In this document: positions 5,908 to 12,425 of the stretch, one piece after another
Layout: every line of letters begins with the position of its first letter
Numbering within the stretch: the first letter of the stretch is position 1
Source of the DNA: Flavobacteriales bacterium
GTDB lineage: Bacteria > Bacteroidota > Bacteroidia > Flavobacteriales > Flavobacteriaceae
Assembly (NCBI GenBank): GCA_002737105.1
Contig: NSHO01000041.1
Location: forward strand, 1 to 12,425
Direction: 5' to 3'
Length of the DNA: 12,425 bases
Notes under the pieces: generated by a model
Database searches by the model: none
The model's input: only the letters and a program-made list of their open reading frames with translations
Told to the model about the DNA's origin: nothing
Program-made: the position numbers and the translations under genes

Positions 5908-7182
5908 AAGTCTCCAATAATTTTTGAAGTCATTTCTATCCATAACCCCTTTGATATCAAATAAATATACGGGGCCATTTGATAGTTTTTCGAAATCTGT
6001 TGGTGTCATGTTGCGATAGGTTTTGTGACCTACTGCTAGAACTATGCTGTCGTATTTTCCTATTGGGTTGGGTTGTAGATTTACATTGTAATGTTGTTTC
6101 AATTCTATCGGGCTGGCGTTGGGATCAATGACATCAACTTCTATAGAATAGTCTTTTAGTTCTTTAATTAAATCAATTACCTTTGAATTACGAATGTCGG
6201 ATACCTCTTCTTTAAAAGTAATTCCCATTACCAACACACGAGATTTACCTGGGTTTTTATCTTGCTCAATTAATGATTGTACGACTTTTTTAGCAATAAA
6301 TGTGGGAATAAAATCATTTACTCTTCGCCCTGCAGCAATGACTTGTGGGTCAATGCCAATTTTCTTTGCTTTGTGCATTAAATAAAAGGGATCTACACTA
6401 ATACAGTGGCCTCCCACTAAACCGGGTTGGTACTTATGAAAGTTCCATTTTGTGCCTGCTGCTTCAATAACGGCTTGGGTATCAATATTCATTTTATCGA
6501 ATATTATGGCCAATTCATTCATTAAAGAAATGTTGATGTCGCGTTGTGTGTTTTCTATTACTTTGGCGGCTTCAGCCACTTTAATGGTAGGTGCATGATG
6601 TAAACCTGCTTCAATAATGGAACCGTATACCGCAGCAATTTTTTCAAGTGCTTTGGGAGTGTTTCCTGAAACAATTTTCAAAATTTTGGTTACGGTTTTT
6701 ACTTTATCGCCTGGAACAATTCGTTCTGGACTGTAACCAAAATCAAAATCAATTCCTGCTTTCAAACCGCTGTGCTTTTCTAAAACGGGTACGCAATCCT
6801 CTTCTGTGCAACCTGGATACACTGTAGATTCATATACTACGGTATCACCTTTTTTTAAGATTTTACCAATGCTTTTAGAAGCACTTAATAAGGGTTTTAA
6901 ATTGGGTACTTTGTTCTTATCGATGTCGGTTGGTACGCCGATAATATGAAAATTAGCATCCTTAACTTCTTCAAAATTAGAAGTAAAAGTAATGTTTGTA
7001 TTTTCAAAAGCCGCAACCGTTAATTCGTTTGAAGGATCAACGCCTTGTTGCATTAAGGCAATTCGCTCTTTATTGATATCAAAACCAATGACTTTGTATT
7101 GCTTAGCAAATTCTAATGCTAAGGGCAAACCTACATAGCCCAATCCGGTTACAGATACTATTATGTTGTTTTCAATTTTCAA
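5905..7182 (-). CDS. Nucleotide-sugar dehydrogenase, TviB/WbpO type (UDP-HexNAc 6-dehydrogenase)
   Basis: A full-length 425-residue member of the UDP-glucose/GDP-mannose dehydrogenase family. It has an N-terminal Rossmann fold with GLGYVG (13-18) and acidic FDIN (34-37), IGVPTDID (81-88), YESTVYPGCTEE (117-128), GYSPERIVPGD (149-159), the central helix with K207 and N211, catalytic Cys260 in GGHCISVDPFYL, and a C-terminal UDP-binding domain with MGITFKEEVSDIRNSK. It resembles the TviB/WbpO branch, which oxidises UDP-GlcNAc or UDP-GalNAc with two NAD+ to the uronic acid; the choice between the two cannot be read off. It would supply a HexNAcA precursor for the polymer. The start is TTG at 7182: an in-frame stop lies four codons upstream (7194-7192) and no ATG occurs before the GxGxxG motif. 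It ends inside an 8-bp repeat array. Confidence 0.92.
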   Translation of the reverse strand: MKIENNIIVSVTGLGYVGLPLALEFAKQYKVIGFDINKERIALMQQGVDPSNELTVAAFENTNITFTSNFEEVKDANFHIIGVPTDIDKNKVPNLKPLLSASKSIGKILKKGDTVVYESTVYPGCTEEDCVPVLEKHSGLKAGIDFDFGYSPERIVPGDKVKTVTKILKIVSGNTPKALEKIAAVYGSIIEAGLHHAPTIKVAEAAKVIENTQRDINISLMNELAIIFDKMNIDTQAVIEAAGTKWNFHKYQPGLVGGHCISVDPFYLMHKAKKIGIDPQVIAAGRRVNDFIPTFIAKKVVQSLIEQDKNPGKSRVLVMGITFKEEVSDIRNSKVIDLIKELKDYSIEVDVIDPNASPIELKQHYNVNLQPNPIGKYDSIVLAVGHKTYRNMTPTDFEKLSNGPVYLFDIKGVMDRNDFKNYWRL

Positions 7183-7232
7183 ATTTTTAATTTAAATATC
7201 TGTTACTTATAGATTGATTGACTCATCTGTTA

Positions 7233-7264
7233 ATTGGCACATTGACTAATTGACACATTAACTA
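7233..7264. repeat. Tandem 8-bp repeat array, four units
   Basis: Octamers ATTGGCAC, ATTGACTA, ATTGACAC and ATTAACTA lie in register in the spacer between the regulator gene and the dehydrogenase gene, in the same orientation as the other arrays. It is followed by a GC-richer short palindrome, cGGCTTCGCC (7268-7276). Confidence 0.7.
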
Positions 7265-7312
7265 CACGGCTTCGCCTGGTCAGTCCCATTTTTGAGCTAA
7301 CAATTTTAGTTC

Positions 7313-7331
7313 ATAAACCTATTTGGTTTAT
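7313..7331 (-). terminator. Short stem-loop directly after the regulator stop codon
   Basis: ATAAACC (7313-7319) pairs perfectly with GGTTTAT (7325-7331) around a 5-nt loop, immediately past the TAA at 7334-7332. There is no T-tract after it on the minus strand, so it may be an mRNA 3' structure rather than an intrinsic terminator. Confidence 0.35.
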
Positions 7332-7838
7332 TTATTCTTGTTGAAAAACCAATAAACCATCACCTTCATAACACTTAGTAATATGAAACGTGATGGTTTT
7401 ATGTATTTCGTTTTCAATTTTTGGTTTCAACTGTGCTAAGTACAATTGGTCAACTTCATCGCCTTCAATCACTACATCTATTTGGCCCGAATCGATGCCT
7501 TTGGCGTAATCGCCAATTAAAAAAACACGGTTAACCGAACCAATTCTATCTGCAATTGATTCAATAATATCATCTAACCCAATGTGTTTTCTTACTATTT
7601 GTTGCAATAATGAGAAAAAAGGGTGTAGTTTGTTGGCTTTGTAAATAATTTTTGATTCTTGCTCCTTTCGAATAATAAACCCTGCTTCGGAGAGATTATT
7701 CAATTCTTTACGGATGGCGTTGGTGTTTTCGTGCATTTCTGTTGCTAATCCTCTCAAATAGCCGTCGTTTGCGGTATTAATGAAAAATTTCACTAACAAG
7801 CGCATTCTGGTTTTTGAGGTAATTAAATTCTCTAACAC
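7332..7838 (-). CDS. Winged-helix regulator with decayed nucleotidyltransferase (MNT-like) domain
   Basis: The 168-residue protein begins with an ArsR/MarR-like winged helix (residues 1-70): LITSKTRMRLLVKFF, then YLRGLATEMHENTNAIRKEL as the helix-turn-helix and the wing around FIIRKEQESKIIYKAN. Residues 100-168 resemble the polymerase-beta-like MNT fold: FLIGDYAKGIDSGQIDVVI corresponds to the GSxAxG...SDIDL signature, but the SD-x-D part reads GQID, so only one of the two metal-binding Asp (D121) remains. It is therefore probably a DNA-binding regulator with a non-catalytic sensor domain. It lies just before the dehydrogenase gene and divergent from the exporter, a good position to control both; this is inference. 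The start is GTG at 7838, which fits the usual start of the family just before the LITSK helix. Confidence 0.8.
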   Translation of the reverse strand: MLENLITSKTRMRLLVKFFINTANDGYLRGLATEMHENTNAIRKELNNLSEAGFIIRKEQESKIIYKANKLHPFFSLLQQIVRKHIGLDDIIESIADRIGSVNRVFLIGDYAKGIDSGQIDVVIEGDEVDQLYLAQLKPKIENEIHKTITFHITKCYEGDGLLVFQQE

Positions 7839-7858
7839 AAATTATTGATTTTGAATAA

Positions 7859-7866
7859 CAAAAGTA
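7859..7866 (-). promoter_or_regulatory. Bacteroidota -7 box (TACTTTTG) for the regulator gene
   Basis: On the minus strand TACTTTTG matches the TAnnTTTG consensus and lies about 20 nt before the GTG start at 7838. No convincing TTG -33 box is seen at the usual distance. A leader of about 15 nt is implied. Confidence 0.5.
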
Positions 7867-8217
7867 CTCGTTTTTTTTAATTAAAAAAAGAATTTACTAA
7901 AAATTAGATGCTTTTTTTAATGATTATTGATTGGCTGTGAGCTTTTTAAGATGTTGATTGAATTTTTGTACATTCTGTTTTAATAAATTTTTGCTAGAAA
8001 GTGATAAAGAAACATATTTAGTTTTTTATTTTTATAAGATGCTTTAATGTAATTTCTCCGGTATATATTTTTTTATTAAACCTGATCCATTTTAAAAAAA
8101 GTGAATCATTAAAAAAAAACTATAAAAAATTATAATTCTTTGTCATATTAAAATTGCTTTAAACCTGAAAACTAACTGCAATTATTTTCAAAAATGTAAT
8201 TCCAATAAAGTTTTTCT

Positions 8218-8225
8218 TACCTTTG
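8218..8225 (+). promoter_or_regulatory. Bacteroidota -7 box (TACCTTTG) for the exporter gene
   Basis: TACCTTTG is an exact match to TAnnTTTG and lies 25 bp before the ATG at 8251, giving a short leader of about 20 nt. The -33 region (around 8195) has no clear TTG. Confidence 0.55.
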
Positions 8226-8250
8226 CCACATAAATTTAATTATATACACT

Positions 8251-10539
8251 ATGAAGCGTATTTTTCTTGTTAGTTGTTTTACTTTGTTTACTCTTTTTTC
8301 CTTTGGACAAGAGTTTTTAAAAGGAAAAGATTTGAGTCAAATTAAAGCCGCACAATTTAGTGAAGCAGAGATTGCTCAAATTGGAAAAGAACTGAAAGCC
8401 AACCAAATGACTTTGGAACAAGCGGAGCCTTTAGCACTTGCAAAAGGAATGTCAGCCACTGAATTTAACCAATTGAAAGTTAGGTTGCAATCTAATGGTG
8501 CTGTGCCTACAGAAGTGAAAGAAGAACAAAAAAAACCAGCTGGCACTACTCAAGAAGGAAGTGTTTTAGCTGCTAAAAATGCAGTAGTTTTTGGTTCAGA
8601 ATTATTTACAAGCAAAAGTTTGTCTTTTGAACCCAATCAAAATATGCCTACCCCGCCCAACTATGTTTTAGGACCTGGTGACCAATTAGATATTAATGTT
8701 TATGGGGTGCAGCAATTTGGCTATTCCGGAACCATTTCAAAAAATGGAACGATAAATATTCCAAATATTGGTGAAGTTTTTTTAAGCGGACTCGCTTTTG
8801 AAGCCGCAAAAAACAAATTACAAAAACAAATTGGAAGGATATACAGCTCGTTAGCCGGCAACGGAAGCAAACTATCTGTAAGTGTGTCTAATTACCGAAC
8901 CATTTTAGTAACCATAATTGGTGCCCAACAATCTGGAAATTACCGTTTAAGTTCTATGAGTTCGGTATATAATGCTTTACACGTAGCCGGAGGACCAAGT
9001 GACATAGGAAGTTATAGAAAAATTGAATTGATTAGAAATAATAAAATAATTCGAACCATTGATTTGTACCGTTTTTTAACTAAAGGCGACCAAAGTGATA
9101 ATGTTTCGCTTACGGATAACGACATGATTCGTATCCCAAGTTATGAGGCGCGTGTTACTTTAGAAGGCGAAATAAAACGCCCGGGAATTTTTGAAATGGT
9201 TGCTGGTGAGAATTTAAATCAAGTTATTTCTTATGCTTCTGGATTTACAGAAAATGCCTATAAAAATAGAATTTTGGTGAAACAAAAAACCATTTCTGAA
9301 TTAAAAATAACCGATTTAAATGAAATGACTTACGCTTCGTATCTTCCTAAAGCTGGTGATATGATTAGTGTAGATAAAATTTTAGATCGTTATGAAAATC
9401 GTGTGCAGATAAAAGGCGCAGTATTTCGCCCTGGAGAATATAGTCTTCCAGCTAACGGTACCATGACCATTAAAGATTTATTGAAAAAAGCAGATGGCGT
9501 GACTGAAAATGTGTTTTTAGAAAAGGCCTCTTTAATACGTCAAAAAGAAAATTTAACAAAAGAATACATTAGTTTCAGTTTACAAAGCGCCCTTAATGGA
9601 GATGAAGCGGCAAATATGACGCTTCAAAAAGAAGATGTGGTAGTCGTATTTTACAATCAACAATTATTGGATAGTTATAAATTATACATAGATGGCGAAG
9701 TTCGTAAACCAGGAGATTATACTTATGTCTCTGGCATGAGTTTGTATGATTTGTTATTAGAAGCTGAATTTTTTACTGATTTAGCAGCTAGTGATGTTAC
9801 CATATTTAGAAACAAAAAAGATATTGTTTATGACGCAAATGACAAAGAGAAAATAATCACTTTTAATCTTACGATAGACCCAAAAAACCCTGAACAAGCG
9901 TCTAGTTTTTTATTAGAACCACAAGATCAAGTAGTGGTTAGAAGAATTGTTACGTTTGAAACCCCTCAAATGGTAAGTGTTACAGGTGAAATATTCTACC
10001 CAGGTGGTTATGCCATATCTAAAAAAGATGAACGTGTTTTAGATTTTATTACCCGAGCGGGAGGGACATCTTCAGAAGCGGATAAAGAAGCCATTAACGT
10101 GATTAGAAATCAGTTAGTTATTCCAATTGATTGGAAATTAATGTCTAAAGAACCAAATAGCTCGAGCAATTTAATTATTGAAGCTGGTGATAATATTTTC
10201 ATTCCAAATAAGAAGTCAACCGTGCTCATTTCGGGTGGCGTTATGTTTAATACAGAAGTGCCTTATCGAAAAGGCAAAAATGCTAAATATTATATTAAAA
10301 ATGCAGGTGGTGCTGCAGAAAAAGGTTGGATGAAAAAGGTTTACGTAGTGCATGCTAACGGTTCGGCTAGCGCATCAAGTTCTGTTTTTGGAATTAGAAA
10401 ATATCCTAAAGTTTTTGCAGGAAGTAAAATTATAGTTCCAGAAAAACCAGAAAAAACAAAAGCCAGTACTGGAGAAATTGTTGGAATTGCTAGTGTTCTA
10501 GCTAGTTTAGCGGGTATCTTGTTGGCGGTATTTAAATAA
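8251..10539 (+). CDS. Polysaccharide export outer-membrane protein with multiple SLBB domains (Wza-like)
   Basis: The 762-residue protein starts with a signal peptide (KR, hydrophobic core, cut near FSFGQ-EF, about residue 20), then a charged helical stretch (20-100). The poly-export domain opens with YVLGPGDQLDINVYG (138-152). About six SLBB-type beta-grasp repeats follow, marked by G-x-V/I...PG-x-Y and a trailing GG: near residues 220, 301 (GEIKRPGIF), 384 (GAVFRPGEY), 478 (GEVRKPGDY), 575 (GEIFYPGGY) and 658. The C-terminus ends in a hydrophobic helix (about 742-761), as in Wza, where a C-terminal helix crosses the outer membrane. It is about twice the length of E. coli Wza, as usual in Bacteroidota. 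It should form the export channel with the Wzz-like protein. It has its own promoter, is divergent from the biosynthetic genes and is closed by the terminator at 10558-10596. There is no lipobox Cys at the cleavage site, unlike Wza. Confidence 0.93.
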   Translation: MKRIFLVSCFTLFTLFSFGQEFLKGKDLSQIKAAQFSEAEIAQIGKELKANQMTLEQAEPLALAKGMSATEFNQLKVRLQSNGAVPTEVKEEQKKPAGTTQEGSVLAAKNAVVFGSELFTSKSLSFEPNQNMPTPPNYVLGPGDQLDINVYGVQQFGYSGTISKNGTINIPNIGEVFLSGLAFEAAKNKLQKQIGRIYSSLAGNGSKLSVSVSNYRTILVTIIGAQQSGNYRLSSMSSVYNALHVAGGPSDIGSYRKIELIRNNKIIRTIDLYRFLTKGDQSDNVSLTDNDMIRIPSYEARVTLEGEIKRPGIFEMVAGENLNQVISYASGFTENAYKNRILVKQKTISELKITDLNEMTYASYLPKAGDMISVDKILDRYENRVQIKGAVFRPGEYSLPANGTMTIKDLLKKADGVTENVFLEKASLIRQKENLTKEYISFSLQSALNGDEAANMTLQKEDVVVVFYNQQLLDSYKLYIDGEVRKPGDYTYVSGMSLYDLLLEAEFFTDLAASDVTIFRNKKDIVYDANDKEKIITFNLTIDPKNPEQASSFLLEPQDQVVVRRIVTFETPQMVSVTGEIFYPGGYAISKKDERVLDFITRAGGTSSEADKEAINVIRNQLVIPIDWKLMSKEPNSSSNLIIEAGDNIFIPNKKSTVLISGGVMFNTEVPYRKGKNAKYYIKNAGGAAEKGWMKKVYVVHANGSASASSSVFGIRKYPKVFAGSKIIVPEKPEKTKASTGEIVGIASVLASLAGILLAVFK

Positions 10540-10557
10540 ATCTTTATGTGACTTATT

Positions 10558-10596
10558 ATAAAAAAGGGAGGCTGTAAAATAGATTCCCTTTTTTAT
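10558..10596. terminator. Bidirectional intrinsic terminator between exporter and epimerase genes
   Basis: A perfect 12-bp stem, ATAAAAAAGGGA (10558-10569) with TCCCTTTTTTAT (10585-10596), around a 15-nt loop. The A-run on one side and T-run on the other serve both convergent genes, the exporter (stop at 10539) and the epimerase (stop at 10625-10623). A small extra hairpin, GCAGA-AAC-TCTGC (10610-10622), directly follows the epimerase stop. Confidence 0.8.
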
Positions 10597-10622
10597 GTTT
10601 AGGCAATTTGCAGAAACTCTGC

Positions 10623-11531
10623 TTAAATTTTAATTGAGTCGTAATACTCAATTGTTTTTTGCACTGCCGTTTCTGTATCAAAAGGCATTTTATTCATTTC
10701 AAGTGCTTCTTTTACTTTGTTCCCGTTAATGATTCTGGAATGAGAAATTTCAAAAAGTTTTTTAGAATTAAATTCCCATTTAAACATATCACCTAGTTTT
10801 GCAAAAAGACTCAATATCCCTTTAGGGACTTTAATAATTTTAGCTTTTTTGTCTAAAACGACTGCAATCCAATTGACCAATTGTATAGTTACAATTGGTT
10901 CGTTGTCTGTAACATTGTAAATTCCTGATGGCACTGATGTTTTATCAGAAATTTGAGCAATAATTTCAGTCAGATTATCAATATAGCAAAAAGATTGTTT
11001 CGTGTCGAAAAAACCAAAAAACCAAGGAAATTTTTTACAGAAACTAAACGTATCGTATAGCAAGCTTTTGGTTTCTCTTCCATAAACTGGAGCCACACGT
11101 AATATAATGGCTCTTTTCCCTTCTGGCAAAACTTGCTTCAAAATAAATTGCTCCGCATCAAATTTTGATTGAAGGAAAGGATTTGTAGAATTTTCGTTGG
11201 CGTCTTCAGTAATTTCTGAAATTTGTTTGTCTATAAATTCCGTAGTGCTTAAAAAAATAAACGTTTTGGCGTTTGAACTTAAAAAATATCTAAATAATTT
11301 AGACGTAAGTTCTGTATTAACTCTAAAATATTCTTCGTCAAAAGCGCTGTCTTGCGGATTTAGATTAATTGCCGCCAAATGAATAATAGTTTCCGTTTCT
11401 AAAGGCATCATTTTGTGCCAGTTTTGAAATCGGAGTGAAATTGACTTGTTTTTTTTAGATTTTGAATTGAAATATTTGGTAAGGTTTTGTCCGATATATC
11501 CTGTTGTCCCCGTTAATACAATTAGACTCAT
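10623..11531 (-). CDS. NAD-dependent epimerase/dehydratase-like protein (extended SDR) with Tyr-to-Phe change
   Basis: The 302-residue protein has an extended SDR fold: the NAD-binding loop TGTTGYIG (7-14), IIHLAA (49-54), then FLSTTEF (93-99) at the catalytic Ser/Thr position. At the catalytic YxxxK position it reads F119-LQS-K123 in NPFLQSKFDAEQ. LRVAPVYGRE and GIYNVTDNEP follow as in NAD(P)-dependent sugar epimerases. The Tyr is the usual general acid/base, so the protein may have altered or lost oxidoreductase chemistry, although the Lys and Ser/Thr remain. The natural partner would be a nucleotide sugar such as UDP-HexNAc, but the substrate is unknown. It lies 150 bp downstream of the UpxY-like gene and has its own possible promoter (11553-11560), so it may be only partly dependent on the antiterminator. 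ATG start. Confidence 0.85.
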   Translation of the reverse strand: MSLIVLTGTTGYIGQNLTKYFNSKSKKNKSISLRFQNWHKMMPLETETIIHLAAINLNPQDSAFDEEYFRVNTELTSKLFRYFLSSNAKTFIFLSTTEFIDKQISEITEDANENSTNPFLQSKFDAEQFILKQVLPEGKRAIILRVAPVYGRETKSLLYDTFSFCKKFPWFFGFFDTKQSFCYIDNLTEIIAQISDKTSVPSGIYNVTDNEPIVTIQLVNWIAVVLDKKAKIIKVPKGILSLFAKLGDMFKWEFNSKKLFEISHSRIINGNKVKEALEMNKMPFDTETAVQKTIEYYDSIKI

Positions 11532-11552
11532 ATTTATTTTTAATTAAGAATG

Positions 11553-11560
11553 CGAAAGTA
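11553..11560 (-). promoter_or_regulatory. Possible -7 box (TACTTTCG) for the epimerase-like gene
   Basis: On the minus strand TACTTTCG differs by one base from TAnnTTTG and lies about 22 nt before the ATG at 11531. No clear -33 element is seen. Confidence 0.35.
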
Positions 11561-11681
11561 CAAAATAATTTATGCCTAAAATGGTTTTCAGTGTCATATT
11601 GTTTTATAAACTATTTTATTAAAAAAAATTTCAATATTTTGTAGTAGTAATTAATAAAAAATCAAAGTTTTAATTAAGTGT

Positions 11682-12140
11682 TTAACGATTTATAATTAAT
11701 CGGATTCCTAAAGATTTTATTATTAAAGTTACTTTGTTTGTTGAAACTTTATCCACTACTGCCATTTGGTTTTTAAATGGCCCTTTATTAATTTGAATTT
11801 GCGCATTGGTCGTCCAGGTTTCTATGTCAACTTTTACTACCGGCGTGGCCAATTGTGTTTTTAATGCCTCTATTTCTTGGGATTTAATTATTGCTGGTTT
11901 GCCTAACCAAAACACATATTGCACTACACCAGCTACTTGAAATACGTCCTTTCGATTTGCTTCCTCAATTTTTACAAATACATAAGAAGGAATTAGGGGT
12001 GTTTCTACCTTTTTTTTTCGATCAGACCATTGTTTGATAGTGGTTACTAACGGGCAATAGGTCTCAATACCAAGAGCAGCAAGGTTTTCGGCTACCCGTT
12101 TTTCATTACGTGGTTTTGTATATAAAGCAAACCATTCCAT
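11682..12140 (-). CDS. UpxY-family (NusG-like) transcription antiterminator
   Basis: From the ATG at 12140 this encodes 152 aa with an N-terminal NGN domain: EWFALYTKPRNEKRVAENL, then GIETYCPL, the RKKKVETPLIPSYVFVKI block and VQYVFWLGKPAIIK. A C-terminal KOW-like region has KGPFKNQMAVV. This is the layout of NusG paralogues such as RfaH, LoaP and B. fragilis UpxY, which bind RNA polymerase early in polysaccharide operons and prevent premature termination. A longer reading from a GTG at 12167 adds nine residues (MLILLNVFK) outside the domain; I prefer the ATG because homologues start right before the WFALYT strand. As the outermost gene on the leftward side it fits the regulator that opens such loci. 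No companion UpxZ-like inhibitor gene is seen. Confidence 0.9.
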   Translation of the reverse strand: MEWFALYTKPRNEKRVAENLAALGIETYCPLVTTIKQWSDRKKKVETPLIPSYVFVKIEEANRKDVFQVAGVVQYVFWLGKPAIIKSQEIEALKTQLATPVVKVDIETWTTNAQIQINKGPFKNQMAVVDKVSTNKVTLIIKSLGIRLIINR

Positions 12141-12204
12141 CTTGAATACATTTAATAAAATAAGCACCTGGTAAAGCTGCTTTTCATTTTTATTGTTTAT
12201 TCTA

Positions 12205-12212
12205 CAAAGATA
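12205..12212 (-). promoter_or_regulatory. Bacteroidota -7 box (TATCTTTG) for the UpxY-like gene
   Basis: On the minus strand TATCTTTG exactly matches TAnnTTTG, and a second match, TATATTTG, lies at 12221-12214. The implied leader to the ATG at 12140 is about 55-65 nt, long enough for a regulatory 5' region of the kind UpxY proteins act on; no hairpin was confirmed. No clear TTG -33 box. Confidence 0.45.
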
Positions 12213-12351
12213 TCAAATATATAGAATAACTGAAAAAAATAGGCGCGTTTTACTTGTCGTTGGTGTTAATTGTCAGTTAATTTAATAGCAAATAGTTATA
12301 TCTTTATCAATAATTAAGAAATACTTATTATTTTTATAAAAAATATCGAAA

Positions 12352-12425
12352 ATGTCTATTCATACATCATCTATAATTGCCGGCACAATGAATTGGGGAA
12401 AATGGGGAAGAAATTTTAATCTACA
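12352..12425 (+). CDS. Aldo/keto reductase, N-terminal start (cut by window edge)
   Basis: An ATG at 12352 opens a frame of 24 full codons that runs off the window: MSIHTSSIIAGTMNWGKWGR and onward. The I-x-AGTMNWG-x-WG pattern is the first beta strand of flavobacterial aldo/keto reductases (TIM-barrel NADPH-dependent oxidoreductases). It is divergent from the UpxY-like gene across about 210 bp and probably marks the housekeeping flank of the polysaccharide locus. Only the start is visible, so the family call rests on this short motif. Confidence 0.6.
   Translation, partial: MSIHTSSIIAGTMNWGKWGRNFNL

Larger units (their letters stand above)
7839..8250. other. 412-bp divergent spacer between regulator and exporter genes
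   Basis: Very AT-rich, with no ORF or RNA gene recognised. It holds candidate promoters for both flanking genes close to their start codons (7859-7866 minus, 8218-8225 plus). The middle part (about 7900-8190) has long A and T runs but no clear operator palindrome. The length is more than two promoters need, so it may bind the adjacent winged-helix regulator. Confidence 0.6.

Noticed and set aside
6194..6385. Plus-strand ORF of 63 codons inside the dehydrogenase gene
   Set aside because: Antisense shadow of a well-conserved enzyme with intact motifs.
7265..7300. GC-richer stretch with GGCTTCGCC as a terminator for the regulator
   Set aside because: The palindrome has only a 3-bp stem and there is no T-tract; it looks like part of a longer intergenic repeat of unknown type.
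11197..11382. Plus-strand ORF of 61 codons inside the epimerase-like gene
   Set aside because: Antisense shadow with no support.
12141..12167. GTG-started N-terminal extension of the UpxY-like protein
   Set aside because: It adds MLILLNVFK ahead of the conserved EWFALYT strand; the ATG at 12140 fits the family length better.

Overview
The window comes from an AT-rich member of the Bacteroidota, most likely a Flavobacterium or close relative. The grounds are low GC, TAnnTTTG-type promoter boxes instead of E. coli ones, a Wza-like SLBB exporter of the long Bacteroidota form, an UpxY/NusG-type regulator, and short AATT-based intergenic repeats that I associate with flavobacterial genomes. It is one end of a surface-polysaccharide (capsule, EPS or O-antigen) locus.

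Layout from right to left, which is the direction of most transcription. The start of a rightward aldo/keto reductase gene (12352-end) marks the edge of the cluster. Divergent from it is an UpxY-like antiterminator (11682-12140), followed by a sugar epimerase/dehydratase-like protein (10623-11531) whose catalytic Tyr is replaced by Phe. The large outer-membrane export protein (8251-10539) is on the plus strand with its own promoter and shares a bidirectional terminator with the epimerase. After a 412-bp divergent spacer the leftward set resumes: a winged-helix regulator with a decayed nucleotidyltransferase domain (7332-7838), a UDP-HexNAc 6-dehydrogenase (5905-7182), a kinase-less Wzz co-polymerase (4503-5558), a RhuM/PLD-like protein with no evident polysaccharide role (3579-4451) and a small cytidylyl/adenylyltransferase (3072-3488). 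The tight, very AT-rich strain-variable part follows: a WbbJ-like O-acetyltransferase (2393-2992), an Amj-like putative lipid-linked sugar flippase (1691-2386), an initiating phosphoglycosyltransferase (954-1574), a GNAT protein (224-982) and the start of a FemAB/GNAT-like protein (1-231).

How the genes fit together: the dehydrogenase would supply a HexNAc-uronic acid, the sugar transferase would load the first sugar phosphate on undecaprenyl phosphate, the acetyltransferases would decorate the repeat unit, the Amj-like protein may flip it, Wzz would set chain length and the SLBB protein would carry the polymer through the outer membrane. Glycosyltransferases, a polymerase and any classical Wzx flippase are not in the window and probably lie beyond position 1.

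The most unusual non-coding feature is a set of tandem 8-bp (ATTGRCNN) and 7-bp (AATTACG-like) arrays in the spacers between about 3.5 and 7.3 kb. Two octamer arrays begin exactly at the stop codons of the dehydrogenase and wzz genes. No RNA genes, CRISPR arrays or insertion sequences were seen.
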